Assembly: GCA_016871395.1 (NCBI GenBank)
Contig: VFYV01000006.1
Location: 30,900 to 94,899 of the forward strand
Reading direction: 5' to 3'
Length of the DNA stretch: 64,000 nucleotides
Origin: Actinomycetota bacterium
GTDB taxonomy: Bacteria > Actinomycetota > Acidimicrobiia > Acidimicrobiales > Ilumatobacteraceae
The position numbers and the translations under genes are program-made. The first letter of the stretch is position 1. Each line of letters begins with the position of its first letter. Shown here piece by piece: positions 32,697-40,478 of this stretch. Below the pieces are notes generated by a model. The model worked only from the letters and a program-made list of their open reading frames with translations. It ran no database searches and was not told the origin of the DNA.

Positions 32697-33172
32697 GAGG
32701 CCTCCTCCAACAGGTCGAAACACGCGATGTCACGCACTCCACCGGACCGTTCGGCGGCCCAGCGCACCTTCACCCGCGAACCGGTGCGGATACGCCCGAT
32801 GTCTCCGGCATCCACGGCGTGGAGCATTGGCACCTCGGTGCCGTCGATGGTGATCAAGGCCCACGCGAATGGGTGTTCGAGTGGTTGATTCGGCTGCGGC
32901 ACCGACTGCCACGCCCACGTTGTCACCGTCCCGGTCTCGGGCAGGGTCACCCATTCGTCCAAAGCACGTCCGGTGACCGGATCGAACTCGGCGGGCGGGA
33001 AAAACACGCGGCCGTCGGATCCCCGTGTCCCCTCCAGTCGACCTTCCTGCAAGGACAAGAAAAACCGAGACAACAAGGTTCCGACGGTGCGCTTGTACGG
33101 ATACTCGACGACCAGCGGCGCGACGAATATCCCGTCGGCTCCCGGAGTCGACGGCGTGGTTGCTGCAGACAC
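32693..33172 (-). CDS. DUF35-type OB-fold protein without zinc ribbon
   Basis: A 159-residue protein: FVAPLVVEYPYKRTVGTLLSRF, a ribbonless GRVFFPPAEFDPVTGRALDEW, and TGTVTTWAWQSVPQPNQPLEHPFAWALITIDG as the OB-fold. The four ribbon cysteines are not present; only one Cys remains near the C-terminus. It is upstream of and coupled to the zinc-ribbon DUF35 gene. It may serve as the second OB domain of an Ltp complex, as in a two-domain fused homologue. GTG 33172 is the start; a TAAGAA-like -10 lies 6 nt before it, so it may be leaderless. First gene of the operon ending at ltp3. Confidence 0.78.
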   Translation of the reverse strand: MSAATTPSTPGADGIFVAPLVVEYPYKRTVGTLLSRFFLSLQEGRLEGTRGSDGRVFFPPAEFDPVTGRALDEWVTLPETGTVTTWAWQSVPQPNQPLEHPFAWALITIDGTEVPMLHAVDAGDIGRIRTGSRVKVRWAAERSGGVRDIACFDLLEEAS

Positions 33173-33265
33173 GGAAAGTTCTTATCACTTGTCACCGGTC
33201 AGGCTCGCACCGCCCCATCATGGAATCGGACTTCGGTGCCCCTATCCGATCGGACCCCTGCTTGC

Positions 33266-33271
33266 TAGTGT
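33266..33271 (+). promoter_or_regulatory. Putative extended -10 box of ABC importer operon
   Basis: TAGTGT preceded by TGC, a TGN extended -10. It lies 51 nt before ATG 33323; a GGGGGA ribosome-binding site follows. Confidence 0.4.
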
Positions 33272-33322
33272 CGCTCGTGAGTCGGGCCACGGGGGGCTCC
33301 GAACCGAATCATGGGGGGAATC

Positions 33323-34786
33323 ATGGTCAGCAGAAATCGCTCGAACCGGGTAGCGGTCGCCGTCGCCCTGGTGGTCATCACCGCGGTCGGTTGCTCGAAC
33401 CGCCAGGATTCTGACGAGGCGCCGAACGGGGCGTCGACCGACGCTCCGTCGACCGCGGCACCGTCCGCGACCGAGGCTCCAACCGACGATACGCCCACCA
33501 CCGTCATGTTCGGGGACATGCCCAGTCCGTGTGGCCCGGCCACCGAGGCCGGAGTGCCCACCATCGCCGAAGGCCAAAACGGTGGCGACACCCTGCGCCT
33601 CGGAACCGCCACCGACCACGGCTACGAGGCAGTGCCTGGCTTGACGATCGAGATGCTCGACGCCGCCGAGGCCTTCGCTGGTTGGTGCAACGCTCAAGGA
33701 GGTGTGCGCGGTCTACCCATCGAGATCGTGGATCTCGACGGCAAGTTGTTCAACGTTCCCGCGGCCACCGAGCAGGCCTGCGCCGAGACCTTCGCCATGG
33801 TTGGTGGGGGTTGGGTGTTCGACAACCAGATGTACCCGCGCTTCCACGAATGTGGTTTGGTGTCGTTCCCGGGTTACGCGGTCACCGCCGAGGCCTCGTT
33901 GGCCAACGGCCGTGTGCAGCCCATCCCCAATCCGCCGAACCTCAAGCCCGCCTCGTGGTTTTTGTGGGCCAAGCAGTATCAAACTGACGCCATCGCGAAG
34001 CCCGCCATCGTGTACGGCGACTTCGTCAGCACCAAGATGGTGGCCGAGCAGCTCAAGGCGACCATGGTCGCCGTCGGCGGCTTTGGTGATCCCCTGATGA
34101 TCCCCTACAACCCGGTGGGTGAGGCCAATTGGACACCCTTCGCTCAACAGTTGAAGGACGAGGGCGTCACGATGCTCACGATGGTGGGCGAGCCCGGGAA
34201 CATGATCCTGCTCTACAAGGCCATGCGCGAAGTGGGTTACGTGCCTGACCTGGTGTTGAACGACTCCAACCACTACAGCGAGCAGTTGGTCGCCGAGGGT
34301 AACGCCCAGTCGACCGAGGGACTGCGGGTGCGCACCGTGTACACACCATTCGAGGAGGGTGACCAGAACCCCGCGCTGGCCGAGTTTCTCAAGATGATGG
34401 CCACGTACAAGCCCGATGGGCGTATCGCCGGATTGGGCCAGCAAACCGTGTCGGCCATGCTGCTCTTCGTGCAGTCGGCCAACGCGTGTCTCGACGCCAA
34501 TGACAACGTGTTGGAGCGCGAATGCGCGTTGGCCGAAGCCAAGAAAGTCACCTCGTGGACGGCGGGCGGTCTCCACGCCGAGTCCAATCCCGGTGGCAAC
34601 GAGCCACCGAAGTGCGGACTCATAATCGGCGTGGTCGATGGAAGATGGCAACGGGTGTACCCCGAGCGCGGCAGTGCCGACGACAACGGCAACGGCTGGC
34701 ATTGTGACGAGGAAAACGGTGCCATCGCCATCGAAGGTGACTTCGGTGATCCGTCGGTGGCCATCGATCCGACGCGACCCAACTGA
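33323..34786 (+). CDS. ABC transporter substrate-binding lipoprotein (LivK type)
   Basis: A 487-residue binding protein with a lipoprotein signal: VAVAVALVVITAVGC, so the lipobox is AVGC at ~24. An Asp/Thr/Ser/Pro-rich linker follows. The Peripla_BP_6 core has AFAGWCNAQGGVRGLPIEI and FAMVGGGWVFDN, and ends with acidic repeats. GGGGGA 5-9 nt before ATG 33323 supports this start over ATG 33311. It is the first gene of the ABC operon (permease, two ATPases) and is paralogous to the orphan at 16,249. Ligand unknown; branched-chain amino acids are only the generic family annotation. Confidence 0.88.
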   Translation: MVSRNRSNRVAVAVALVVITAVGCSNRQDSDEAPNGASTDAPSTAAPSATEAPTDDTPTTVMFGDMPSPCGPATEAGVPTIAEGQNGGDTLRLGTATDHGYEAVPGLTIEMLDAAEAFAGWCNAQGGVRGLPIEIVDLDGKLFNVPAATEQACAETFAMVGGGWVFDNQMYPRFHECGLVSFPGYAVTAEASLANGRVQPIPNPPNLKPASWFLWAKQYQTDAIAKPAIVYGDFVSTKMVAEQLKATMVAVGGFGDPLMIPYNPVGEANWTPFAQQLKDEGVTMLTMVGEPGNMILLYKAMREVGYVPDLVLNDSNHYSEQLVAEGNAQSTEGLRVRTVYTPFEEGDQNPALAEFLKMMATYKPDGRIAGLGQQTVSAMLLFVQSANACLDANDNVLERECALAEAKKVTSWTAGGLHAESNPGGNEPPKCGLIIGVVDGRWQRVYPERGSADDNGNGWHCDEENGAIAIEGDFGDPSVAIDPTRPN

Positions 34787-34835
34787 TCTTCCGACACGAC
34801 AGTCGAATATTCATGATCCGGACGACCGGCCGCTG

Positions 34836-37109
34836 ATGCAGCAACTTCTGACGTTCACCATCATCGGTCTGTCGACGGGAGCCATCTACGCGGTGGTGGC
34901 CAGTGGACTGGTCGTCACCTACACCACGTCGGGCATTTTCAACCTGGCCCACGGCGCCACCGGTATGTTGTCGGCGTTCACGTACTGGCAAATACGATTC
35001 GATTGGGACCTACCGGCGCCGGTGGCCTTGTTCATCACGCTGTTCGTACTGTGTCCGCTGTTTGGCATCGCCACCGAGCGTTTCGTGATGCGAGGTCTGC
35101 AAGGAACCACCGAGGTGGTGCGACTGTCGGTGACCGTGGCCCTGTTCGCCTTCATGATCGGCCTGGCCAACTGGATCTGGCCCAACGATGCCAGTCGTGA
35201 GGCCTTCCTCAAGTTCTTCGAGGGTAACAGCATCTCCGTTGGCGGCTTCAACGTCAGTTGGCACCGACTCATCACCTTCGGTTGTGCGGTGGTGGTGGCC
35301 ATCATCCTGCGCATCGTTCTGTACAAGACCCGCATGGGTGTGGCGATGCGCGCGGTCGTGGATGATCGCAACCTCACCGAACTGAACGGAGGTCGACCCG
35401 ATCGCGTTTCCATGTTCGCGTGGGGGATCAGCGCGTCGCTGGCCGGACTCGCCGGAATCCTCCTGGCCGGTGATCAACAGCTCAACATCGAACCATTGGT
35501 GTTGCTCGTGATCAACGCGTACGCCGCCGCCATCATCGGCCGACTGAAGAGCCTTCCTCTCACATTCCTCGGTGCCGGGCTGCTGGGCCTCCTCGACGCC
35601 TACTACCTGATGGTGTCCGATGAGGATTGGTTTCCGCAATCGGTCTTCGGCTTCTCTTTGTCGGGCGTGAGAGCGGCTCTGCCGACCATGGTGTTGTTCA
35701 TCGCGTTGCTGGTGCGACCCCAGAGTCGTTTGCGCGTCGGCACGACGAAATTGCGCGAGGCGAACGATGTCCCTGAATGGCGCACGGCGATCCTCGGTGC
35801 CATCAGCCTGGTCGCCGTGATCGTCGGTATCTCGGGAATGCTCACGAGATCGAACACCTTGCTGTTGCTGAACGGTTTCACCTTTGCGATGGTCACCTTG
35901 TCGCTCGTGCCCCTCACCGGCTACGCCGGCCAGATGTCGTTGGCACCTCTCACGTTCGCGGGGCTCGGAGCCATTGCCATGTCCAAACTTCCGGGCAACG
36001 GCAACCTGATCAGCTTGGCCGCGGCGATCGCCATCGTCGCGATCGTGGGAGCGATCGTCGCACTCCCCGCGCTGCGTTTATCGGGCATTTATCTCGCCTT
36101 GGCGACCGCGGCATTCGCGGTGATGGTCAGCAAGATCGTCTTCAACCAACGCCAGACCTTCCAGACCGGCAACATCACCGTGCCCGTGTTGCGTGTTCCC
36201 TTCATCACCATCGACTCTCCGCGAGCCCGACTGATTCTGGCTTCCGTCTGCTTCTCTCTCCTCGGCTTGATCGTGGTGGCGGTGCGTCGTAGTCGCCTCG
36301 GCCGTCGCTTGGTGGCGCTGAAGGACTCGCCCGTTGCCGCCGCCACGTTGGGCATGAGCCTCACCCGCACCAAGTTGGCAGCCTTTGCCATTTCGGCCGG
36401 TATCGCCGCGTGTGCCGGTGCTCTGGCTGGTGACAAGGTGAGCCCGCAGCAATACGACTTCACGCAGAGTCTGCCCATCGTGCTCTTGGCCGTGGTCGGT
36501 GGGGTGAGTTCGGTGGCTGGTGCGCTTTTCGGCGGATTGTTGTTGGGTGGCAACTCGGTGCTGGCCACCATCGTGCCCACGGTCAAGAACCTCACCAAGA
36601 TCGGTCCGGGCACGGTCGGCATCACCCTCGGTCGCAATCCTCAGGGTGCGGCAGCCCAAATCGGCGATGCGTTTCGGCCGTTGACCGAACAACCTCGACT
36701 GATCGCGATTGCTGCCGCGGGGTCTATCGGTGTTTGGGCCCTCGACGCCACCGAGATCATCTCTCACTGGTCGTTCTTCGTGGCCAGCGTGGTGTGGATC
36801 CTGGCGGTCTCCCCCAATCTGGCGGCACTCATGAGCGCTGGCTCTCGCCGTCGCCTGGTGGCGGGGGTGTGGTTGGCCATCGGAATGGCCATCGCTGCAG
36901 GAATCGACTGGAGCACCGCCCTCGACGCCACCGGCAAGCGGATCATCTTGACCATCGGGCTGGTCGCGTTGTTCGGTGTGGGAGCGCAACGTGTTGCCGA
37001 GAACGCTCCCCGCGTGCACGTGGCGTCGCCCGACCTGGCGGGCCTGGACGCGAACTTCAGCCGTGAAGACATCGAGTTGGCCGAGCAAAAGATCGGCGTG
37101 GTGCTCTGA
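34836..37109 (+). CDS. Fused branched-chain-type ABC permease (LivH-LivM)
   Basis: A 757-residue membrane protein with two permease halves in one chain. Residues 1-300 are LivH-like: LSTGAIYAVVASGLVVTY, GIFNLAHGATGML, IVLYKTRMGVAMRAVVDD (EAA-like loop). Residues about 330-640 are LivM-like: GQMSLAPLTFAGLGA, LRLSGIYLALATAAFAVMVSK, SRLGRRLVALKDSPVAAATLG. About 4-6 further hydrophobic segments lie in the last ~120 residues. One chain probably provides the whole channel. Its stop and the next ATG share one base (TGATG). ATG 34836 follows the binding-protein stop by ~50 nt. Confidence 0.88.
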   Translation: MQQLLTFTIIGLSTGAIYAVVASGLVVTYTTSGIFNLAHGATGMLSAFTYWQIRFDWDLPAPVALFITLFVLCPLFGIATERFVMRGLQGTTEVVRLSVTVALFAFMIGLANWIWPNDASREAFLKFFEGNSISVGGFNVSWHRLITFGCAVVVAIILRIVLYKTRMGVAMRAVVDDRNLTELNGGRPDRVSMFAWGISASLAGLAGILLAGDQQLNIEPLVLLVINAYAAAIIGRLKSLPLTFLGAGLLGLLDAYYLMVSDEDWFPQSVFGFSLSGVRAALPTMVLFIALLVRPQSRLRVGTTKLREANDVPEWRTAILGAISLVAVIVGISGMLTRSNTLLLLNGFTFAMVTLSLVPLTGYAGQMSLAPLTFAGLGAIAMSKLPGNGNLISLAAAIAIVAIVGAIVALPALRLSGIYLALATAAFAVMVSKIVFNQRQTFQTGNITVPVLRVPFITIDSPRARLILASVCFSLLGLIVVAVRRSRLGRRLVALKDSPVAAATLGMSLTRTKLAAFAISAGIAACAGALAGDKVSPQQYDFTQSLPIVLLAVVGGVSSVAGALFGGLLLGGNSVLATIVPTVKNLTKIGPGTVGITLGRNPQGAAAQIGDAFRPLTEQPRLIAIAAAGSIGVWALDATEIISHWSFFVASVVWILAVSPNLAALMSAGSRRRLVAGVWLAIGMAIAAGIDWSTALDATGKRIILTIGLVALFGVGAQRVAENAPRVHVASPDLAGLDANFSREDIELAEQKIGVVL

Positions 37110-37816
37110 TGCCGTTGCTGGAAATCCGTGGGGTGATGGTCCGATTTGGTGGTGTGATGGCCGTCGGTGGCGTCGACCTGGACGCGGAGGCCGGTCAAGT
37201 GACCGGCCTCATCGGCCCCAACGGCGCCGGCAAGACGACCTTGTTCAACGTGATAAGCGGCATGCAAGAGCCCACCGCCGGACAAGTTTTCGTCGGTGGG
37301 GTGGACATCACGCGCCAGGCCCCTCACCGGCGCGCCAAACGGGGCCTGGCCCGAACGTTCCAGCGTCTCGAGGTGTTCTCGTCGCTCACGGTTCGCGACA
37401 ACGTCCGCGTGGCGACCGAACTTACGACCATTCTCGACGTGAGCAGCCGGGTGGATGCGTTGTTGGAAAGAGTCGGACTGTCGCATTTGGCCGATTTCCC
37501 GGCCGGTGATTTGCCCACCGGCTCGGCGCGCTTGGTGGAGATCGCCCGCGCCTTGGCCACCGAGCCCCGGCTTCTGTTGCTCGACGAGCCAGCGTCGGGT
37601 CTGGACGATTCCGAGACCGAGCGACTCGGACGCCTGTTGCGCGAATTGGCCACCGACGGCCTTGGTGTGTTGCTGGTCGAGCACGACATGGGCCTGGTGA
37701 TGCGCGTGTGCGATCACATCCACGTTCTCGATCTGGGCAACATCATCGCCCGCGGTACTCCGAACGAGATCCAAAACGACGGTGCGGTGTTGCAGGCCTA
37801 CTTGGGAACGACATGA
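37109..37816 (+). CDS. ABC transporter ATPase (LivG type)
   Basis: A 235-residue ATPase. Walker A GPNGAGKTT is at residues 36-44; Walker B LLLLDEPASGLD is near 152-163. The signature loop reads LPTGSARLVEIARAL, where LivG normally has LSYGQQRRLEIARAL; only the central Gly and the following helix are kept. The His switch lies in VLLVEHDMGLVM. It energises the fused permease with the next ATPase. The odd signature loop may lower or tune activity. Start codon overlaps the permease stop by 1 nt. Confidence 0.88.
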   Translation: MPLLEIRGVMVRFGGVMAVGGVDLDAEAGQVTGLIGPNGAGKTTLFNVISGMQEPTAGQVFVGGVDITRQAPHRRAKRGLARTFQRLEVFSSLTVRDNVRVATELTTILDVSSRVDALLERVGLSHLADFPAGDLPTGSARLVEIARALATEPRLLLLDEPASGLDDSETERLGRLLRELATDGLGVLLVEHDMGLVMRVCDHIHVLDLGNIIARGTPNEIQNDGAVLQAYLGTT

Positions 37817-38520
37817 GCGTTTCGCCCATTCTCGAATTGCGCAACGTCCGAGCCGGCTACGGCTCCATCAACGTGTTGCACGGGGTGAACCTTTCGATCG
37901 CTCGTGGAGAGGTGGTGGCGCTTCTCGGCCCGAACGGCGCCGGGAAGAGCACCACCATCAAGGTCATCAGCGGTTTACTGCGACCGTCGGCGGGTCATCT
38001 CATCGTGGCTGGTCGCGATGTCACCGGCGCATCGGCCAGCGCACTTGCTCGCGCCGGTCTGTGCACCATCCCCGAGGGTCGCGGAGTCTTCCCGAACTTG
38101 ACGGTGCGCGAAAATCTGCTGATGGCCACCTTCAGTGGTCAAAAGCTGGGCGACATCGAGGACAAGACCTACGCGCGTTTTCCGCGACTGGGAGAGCGTC
38201 GGACACAACTGGCCGGGACCATGTCGGGAGGCGAACAACAGATGCTCTCGTTGGCACGTGCTCTGGCCACTGACCCGGTCATCTTGTTGCTCGACGAGTT
38301 GTCGATGGGATTGGCCCCGCTCATCGTGGCCGAGTTGTACGCCCAGGTCGCCACCATCGCCACCGAGGGGGTGTCGGTGCTGGTCGTCGAACAGTTCGCC
38401 CGCACGGTGTTGGGGGTGGCCGATACCGCCGTTTTGTTGGCTCACGGCACCGTGCGAATGTCGGGCAAGGCATCGGAGATCAGCGATGATGTATTGGCGG
38501 GGGCCTACCTAGGCCCGTGA
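37813..38520 (+). CDS. ABC transporter ATPase (LivF type)
   Basis: A 235-residue ATPase, with Walker A GPNGAGKSTT, the Q-loop region GLCTIPEGRGVFPNLTVRENL, a canonical signature MSGGEQQMLSLARAL and Walker B LLLDELSMGLAP. The latter two, with Glu, indicate full hydrolytic competence, unlike the LivG-type partner. ATG 37813 overlaps the previous stop (ATGA). The pair and the fused permease form a complete importer. Downstream, a small membrane protein gene follows after 61 nt. Confidence 0.88.
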   Translation: MSVSPILELRNVRAGYGSINVLHGVNLSIARGEVVALLGPNGAGKSTTIKVISGLLRPSAGHLIVAGRDVTGASASALARAGLCTIPEGRGVFPNLTVRENLLMATFSGQKLGDIEDKTYARFPRLGERRTQLAGTMSGGEQQMLSLARALATDPVILLLDELSMGLAPLIVAELYAQVATIATEGVSVLVVEQFARTVLGVADTAVLLAHGTVRMSGKASEISDDVLAGAYLGP

Positions 38521-38581
38521 CCGTCATGTCGAGCAACCGCAGATCGAGAATTTCCCCAACAACAGAGAAACGGAACGAGCC

Positions 38582-38953
38582 ATGAACGAGAACCGCATCC
38601 AGACCTTCACCGAGGAGATCGGCGAATTGAAATTGCGTGGCGCCCGCGCCGACCGCGAACGTTGGCTTCTGGCCATCGGCACCGTGGCTCTCATCGCCGG
38701 TGTCGCCATGGCCATCGTGGGCGGATTCCAAGCCAGCGGTACCACCGAACTGGGTGACCAGATCGCATTTCTCGCCACCGGCACGCTCATCGGGCTGGCT
38801 CTTGTCATCGCCGGCACCGCCCTGTTCGTGCGCTACTCGCTGGCTCGTTTCATGCGCTTCTGGTTGGTTCGCCTGGTTCACGAGCACCGCAGCGAAACCG
38901 ACCGCGTGGTCGATGCTCTGAGGGAGATCGAGAACAAACTGGGCGGACGATGA
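38582..38953 (+). CDS. Small two-helix membrane protein, unknown
   Basis: A 123-residue protein I do not recognise. Residues 1-26 are charged, then come two hydrophobic segments (~27-48, LLAIGTVALIAGVAMAIVGG, and ~60-82, IAFLATGTLIGLALVIAGTALF). A basic/acidic C-terminal tail (HRSETDRVVDALREIENK) is probably a cytoplasmic helix or coiled coil. It could be an accessory subunit of the ABC importer upstream, since it is 61 nt after it on the same strand, but nothing else supports this. Confidence 0.6.
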   Translation: MNENRIQTFTEEIGELKLRGARADRERWLLAIGTVALIAGVAMAIVGGFQASGTTELGDQIAFLATGTLIGLALVIAGTALFVRYSLARFMRFWLVRLVHEHRSETDRVVDALREIENKLGGR

Positions 38954-38990
38954 GTCGGGTCGTCGTCCCCCTCACCGTCTGACCGAGAGG

Positions 38991-40409
38991 TCAACGACTG
39001 CGGTAGGTGCCGCCACTGCCGGCACTCTGGTCCTTGTTGAGTCGCTTCGACAGGTGCATTCCCTCCAACACGAACTCGACGGCGGCGGCAACACTGGCCG
39101 GGCTGTCGTCACCGGCGAGCAATGGTGACACCGCCGCTTTCAACGCCGGGATCTGCTCGAGAAGGGCGGCTTGCTCGGACGACGGCACGTCTTCTCCGGT
39201 GTGAACCACCGCCCCCTCCTCGAACGCGGTGACGATGTCGCGGGTCAGTTCGGGGCTGACCAGATCGCGATACGACGTGAGCACCGCGGCCTTCACCAAC
39301 TCGCGCAACACCTGTCCCTCACGACCGTCCTCCATGGCCTCGATCTCGATCTTGCCGCCGGTGGACGCAGCAAAGGAATCGAGGTCGCACACGCGGGGCA
39401 CCACGTTGGTCTCACCCAATCGCAAGCCGCGGCGTAGTGCGTTGGCGGCCATCACCTCGTAGTTGCTCACGCTGAGGCGGACCGACACACCACTGCGCTG
39501 GTTCACCTGACTACTGGCGCGGGCCAAATGACTGAAAGACGCCACGATCAGTTCCATGTAGGACGGAACCGTGACCGTGATCGATCCGACACTCGGAGGA
39601 CGCGACTCTTGACGAACGATCATGACTTCGGTGGCCACCTCGAGCGGATAGTGCGTTCGGATCTGGCTTCCGAAGCGGTCCTTCAACGGCGTGATGATTC
39701 GGCCGCGATTGGTGTAGTCCTCGGGGTTCGCCGAGGCCACCAACAACACGTCGAGCGGAAGACGGATTTTGTAGCCGCGCACCTGCACGTCGCGCTCTTC
39801 GAGGATGTTGAGAAGACCAACCTGGATTCGCTCGGAGAGGTCGGGCAACTCGTTCATGGCGAAGATGCCCCGGTTGGTTCGGGGAACAAGTCCGTAATGA
39901 AGCGTTAGTTCGTCACTGAGGTAACGACCCTCGGCAACTTTTATCGGATCGACCTCGCCGATGAGATCGGCGATCGACGTGTCGGGGGTGGCCAACTTCT
40001 CACCGAATCGATCGGAGCGATGTACCCAGGCAATGGGGGTCTCGTCGCCCATCTCGGCCATCAGATCACGAGCGTGCTTGGACACCGGGTTGTAGGGATC
40101 GTCGTTGATCTCGCTACCGGCGACGATGGGCATCCACTCGTCGAGAAGACCGATCAGGCTTCGGATCATTCGGGTCTTGGCTTGTCCGCGCTCTCCCAAG
40201 AAGATCACGTCGTGCCCCGCGAGGATGGCGTTCTCCAACTGCGGCATCACGGTGTCCTCGTAACCCAGCACACCTTCGAACAGAGGCTCCTTGGCCATGA
40301 TGCGGGCGACGGCGTTCAATCGCATCTCTTCTTTCACCGGGCGCGACACCCAGCCAGCGGCCCTCAGTTCTTTGATGGTTGCAACTTCGGGCGCTCGTGA
40401 TTCGGACAT
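38991..40409 (-). CDS. AAA ATPase, magnesium-chelatase ChlI/MoxR-like (Rv0958 type)
   Basis: A 472-residue AAA+ protein. Walker A is degenerate: FLGERGQAKTRMIRSL (GERGQAKT) near residue 75-82. IFAMNELPDLSERIQVGLLNILEERDVQVRGYKIRLPLD is the sensor/Walker B region, VLLVASANPEDYTNRGRIITPLKDRFG is the ChlI-like sensor 1. It is close to mycobacterial Rv0958, which normally pairs with a VWA protein; here the neighbour is a GH2 enzyme, not VWA. A TACTGT box lies 6 nt before ATG 40409, so it is probably leaderless. It probably remodels or inserts metal into a client. Confidence 0.82.
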   Translation of the reverse strand: MSESRAPEVATIKELRAAGWVSRPVKEEMRLNAVARIMAKEPLFEGVLGYEDTVMPQLENAILAGHDVIFLGERGQAKTRMIRSLIGLLDEWMPIVAGSEINDDPYNPVSKHARDLMAEMGDETPIAWVHRSDRFGEKLATPDTSIADLIGEVDPIKVAEGRYLSDELTLHYGLVPRTNRGIFAMNELPDLSERIQVGLLNILEERDVQVRGYKIRLPLDVLLVASANPEDYTNRGRIITPLKDRFGSQIRTHYPLEVATEVMIVRQESRPPSVGSITVTVPSYMELIVASFSHLARASSQVNQRSGVSVRLSVSNYEVMAANALRRGLRLGETNVVPRVCDLDSFAASTGGKIEIEAMEDGREGQVLRELVKAAVLTSYRDLVSPELTRDIVTAFEEGAVVHTGEDVPSSEQAALLEQIPALKAAVSPLLAGDDSPASVAAAVEFVLEGMHLSKRLNKDQSAGSGGTYRSR

Positions 40410-40415
40410 GCGCCG

Positions 40416-40421
40416 ACAGTA
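40416..40421 (-). promoter_or_regulatory. Putative -10 box of AAA ATPase
   Basis: TACTGT on the minus strand, 6 nt before ATG 40409, no Shine-Dalgarno. This decides the start. Confidence 0.5.
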
Positions 40422-40464
40422 GTTGGTGCTGGTCGCTGACGACATGGTGGAAGCGCGAGTCCAC

Positions 40465-40470
40465 TACGGT
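40465..40470 (+). promoter_or_regulatory. Putative -10 box of GH2 gene
   Basis: TACGGT, 8 nt before ATG 40479; no Shine-Dalgarno. Confidence 0.45.
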
Positions 40471-40478
40471 TTCATGTC

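Noticed and set aside
33173..33322. KstR-like palindrome upstream of the ABC operon and DUF35 operon
   Set aside because: Looked for AAC-x2-GTT type symmetry; none with acceptable arms was found.
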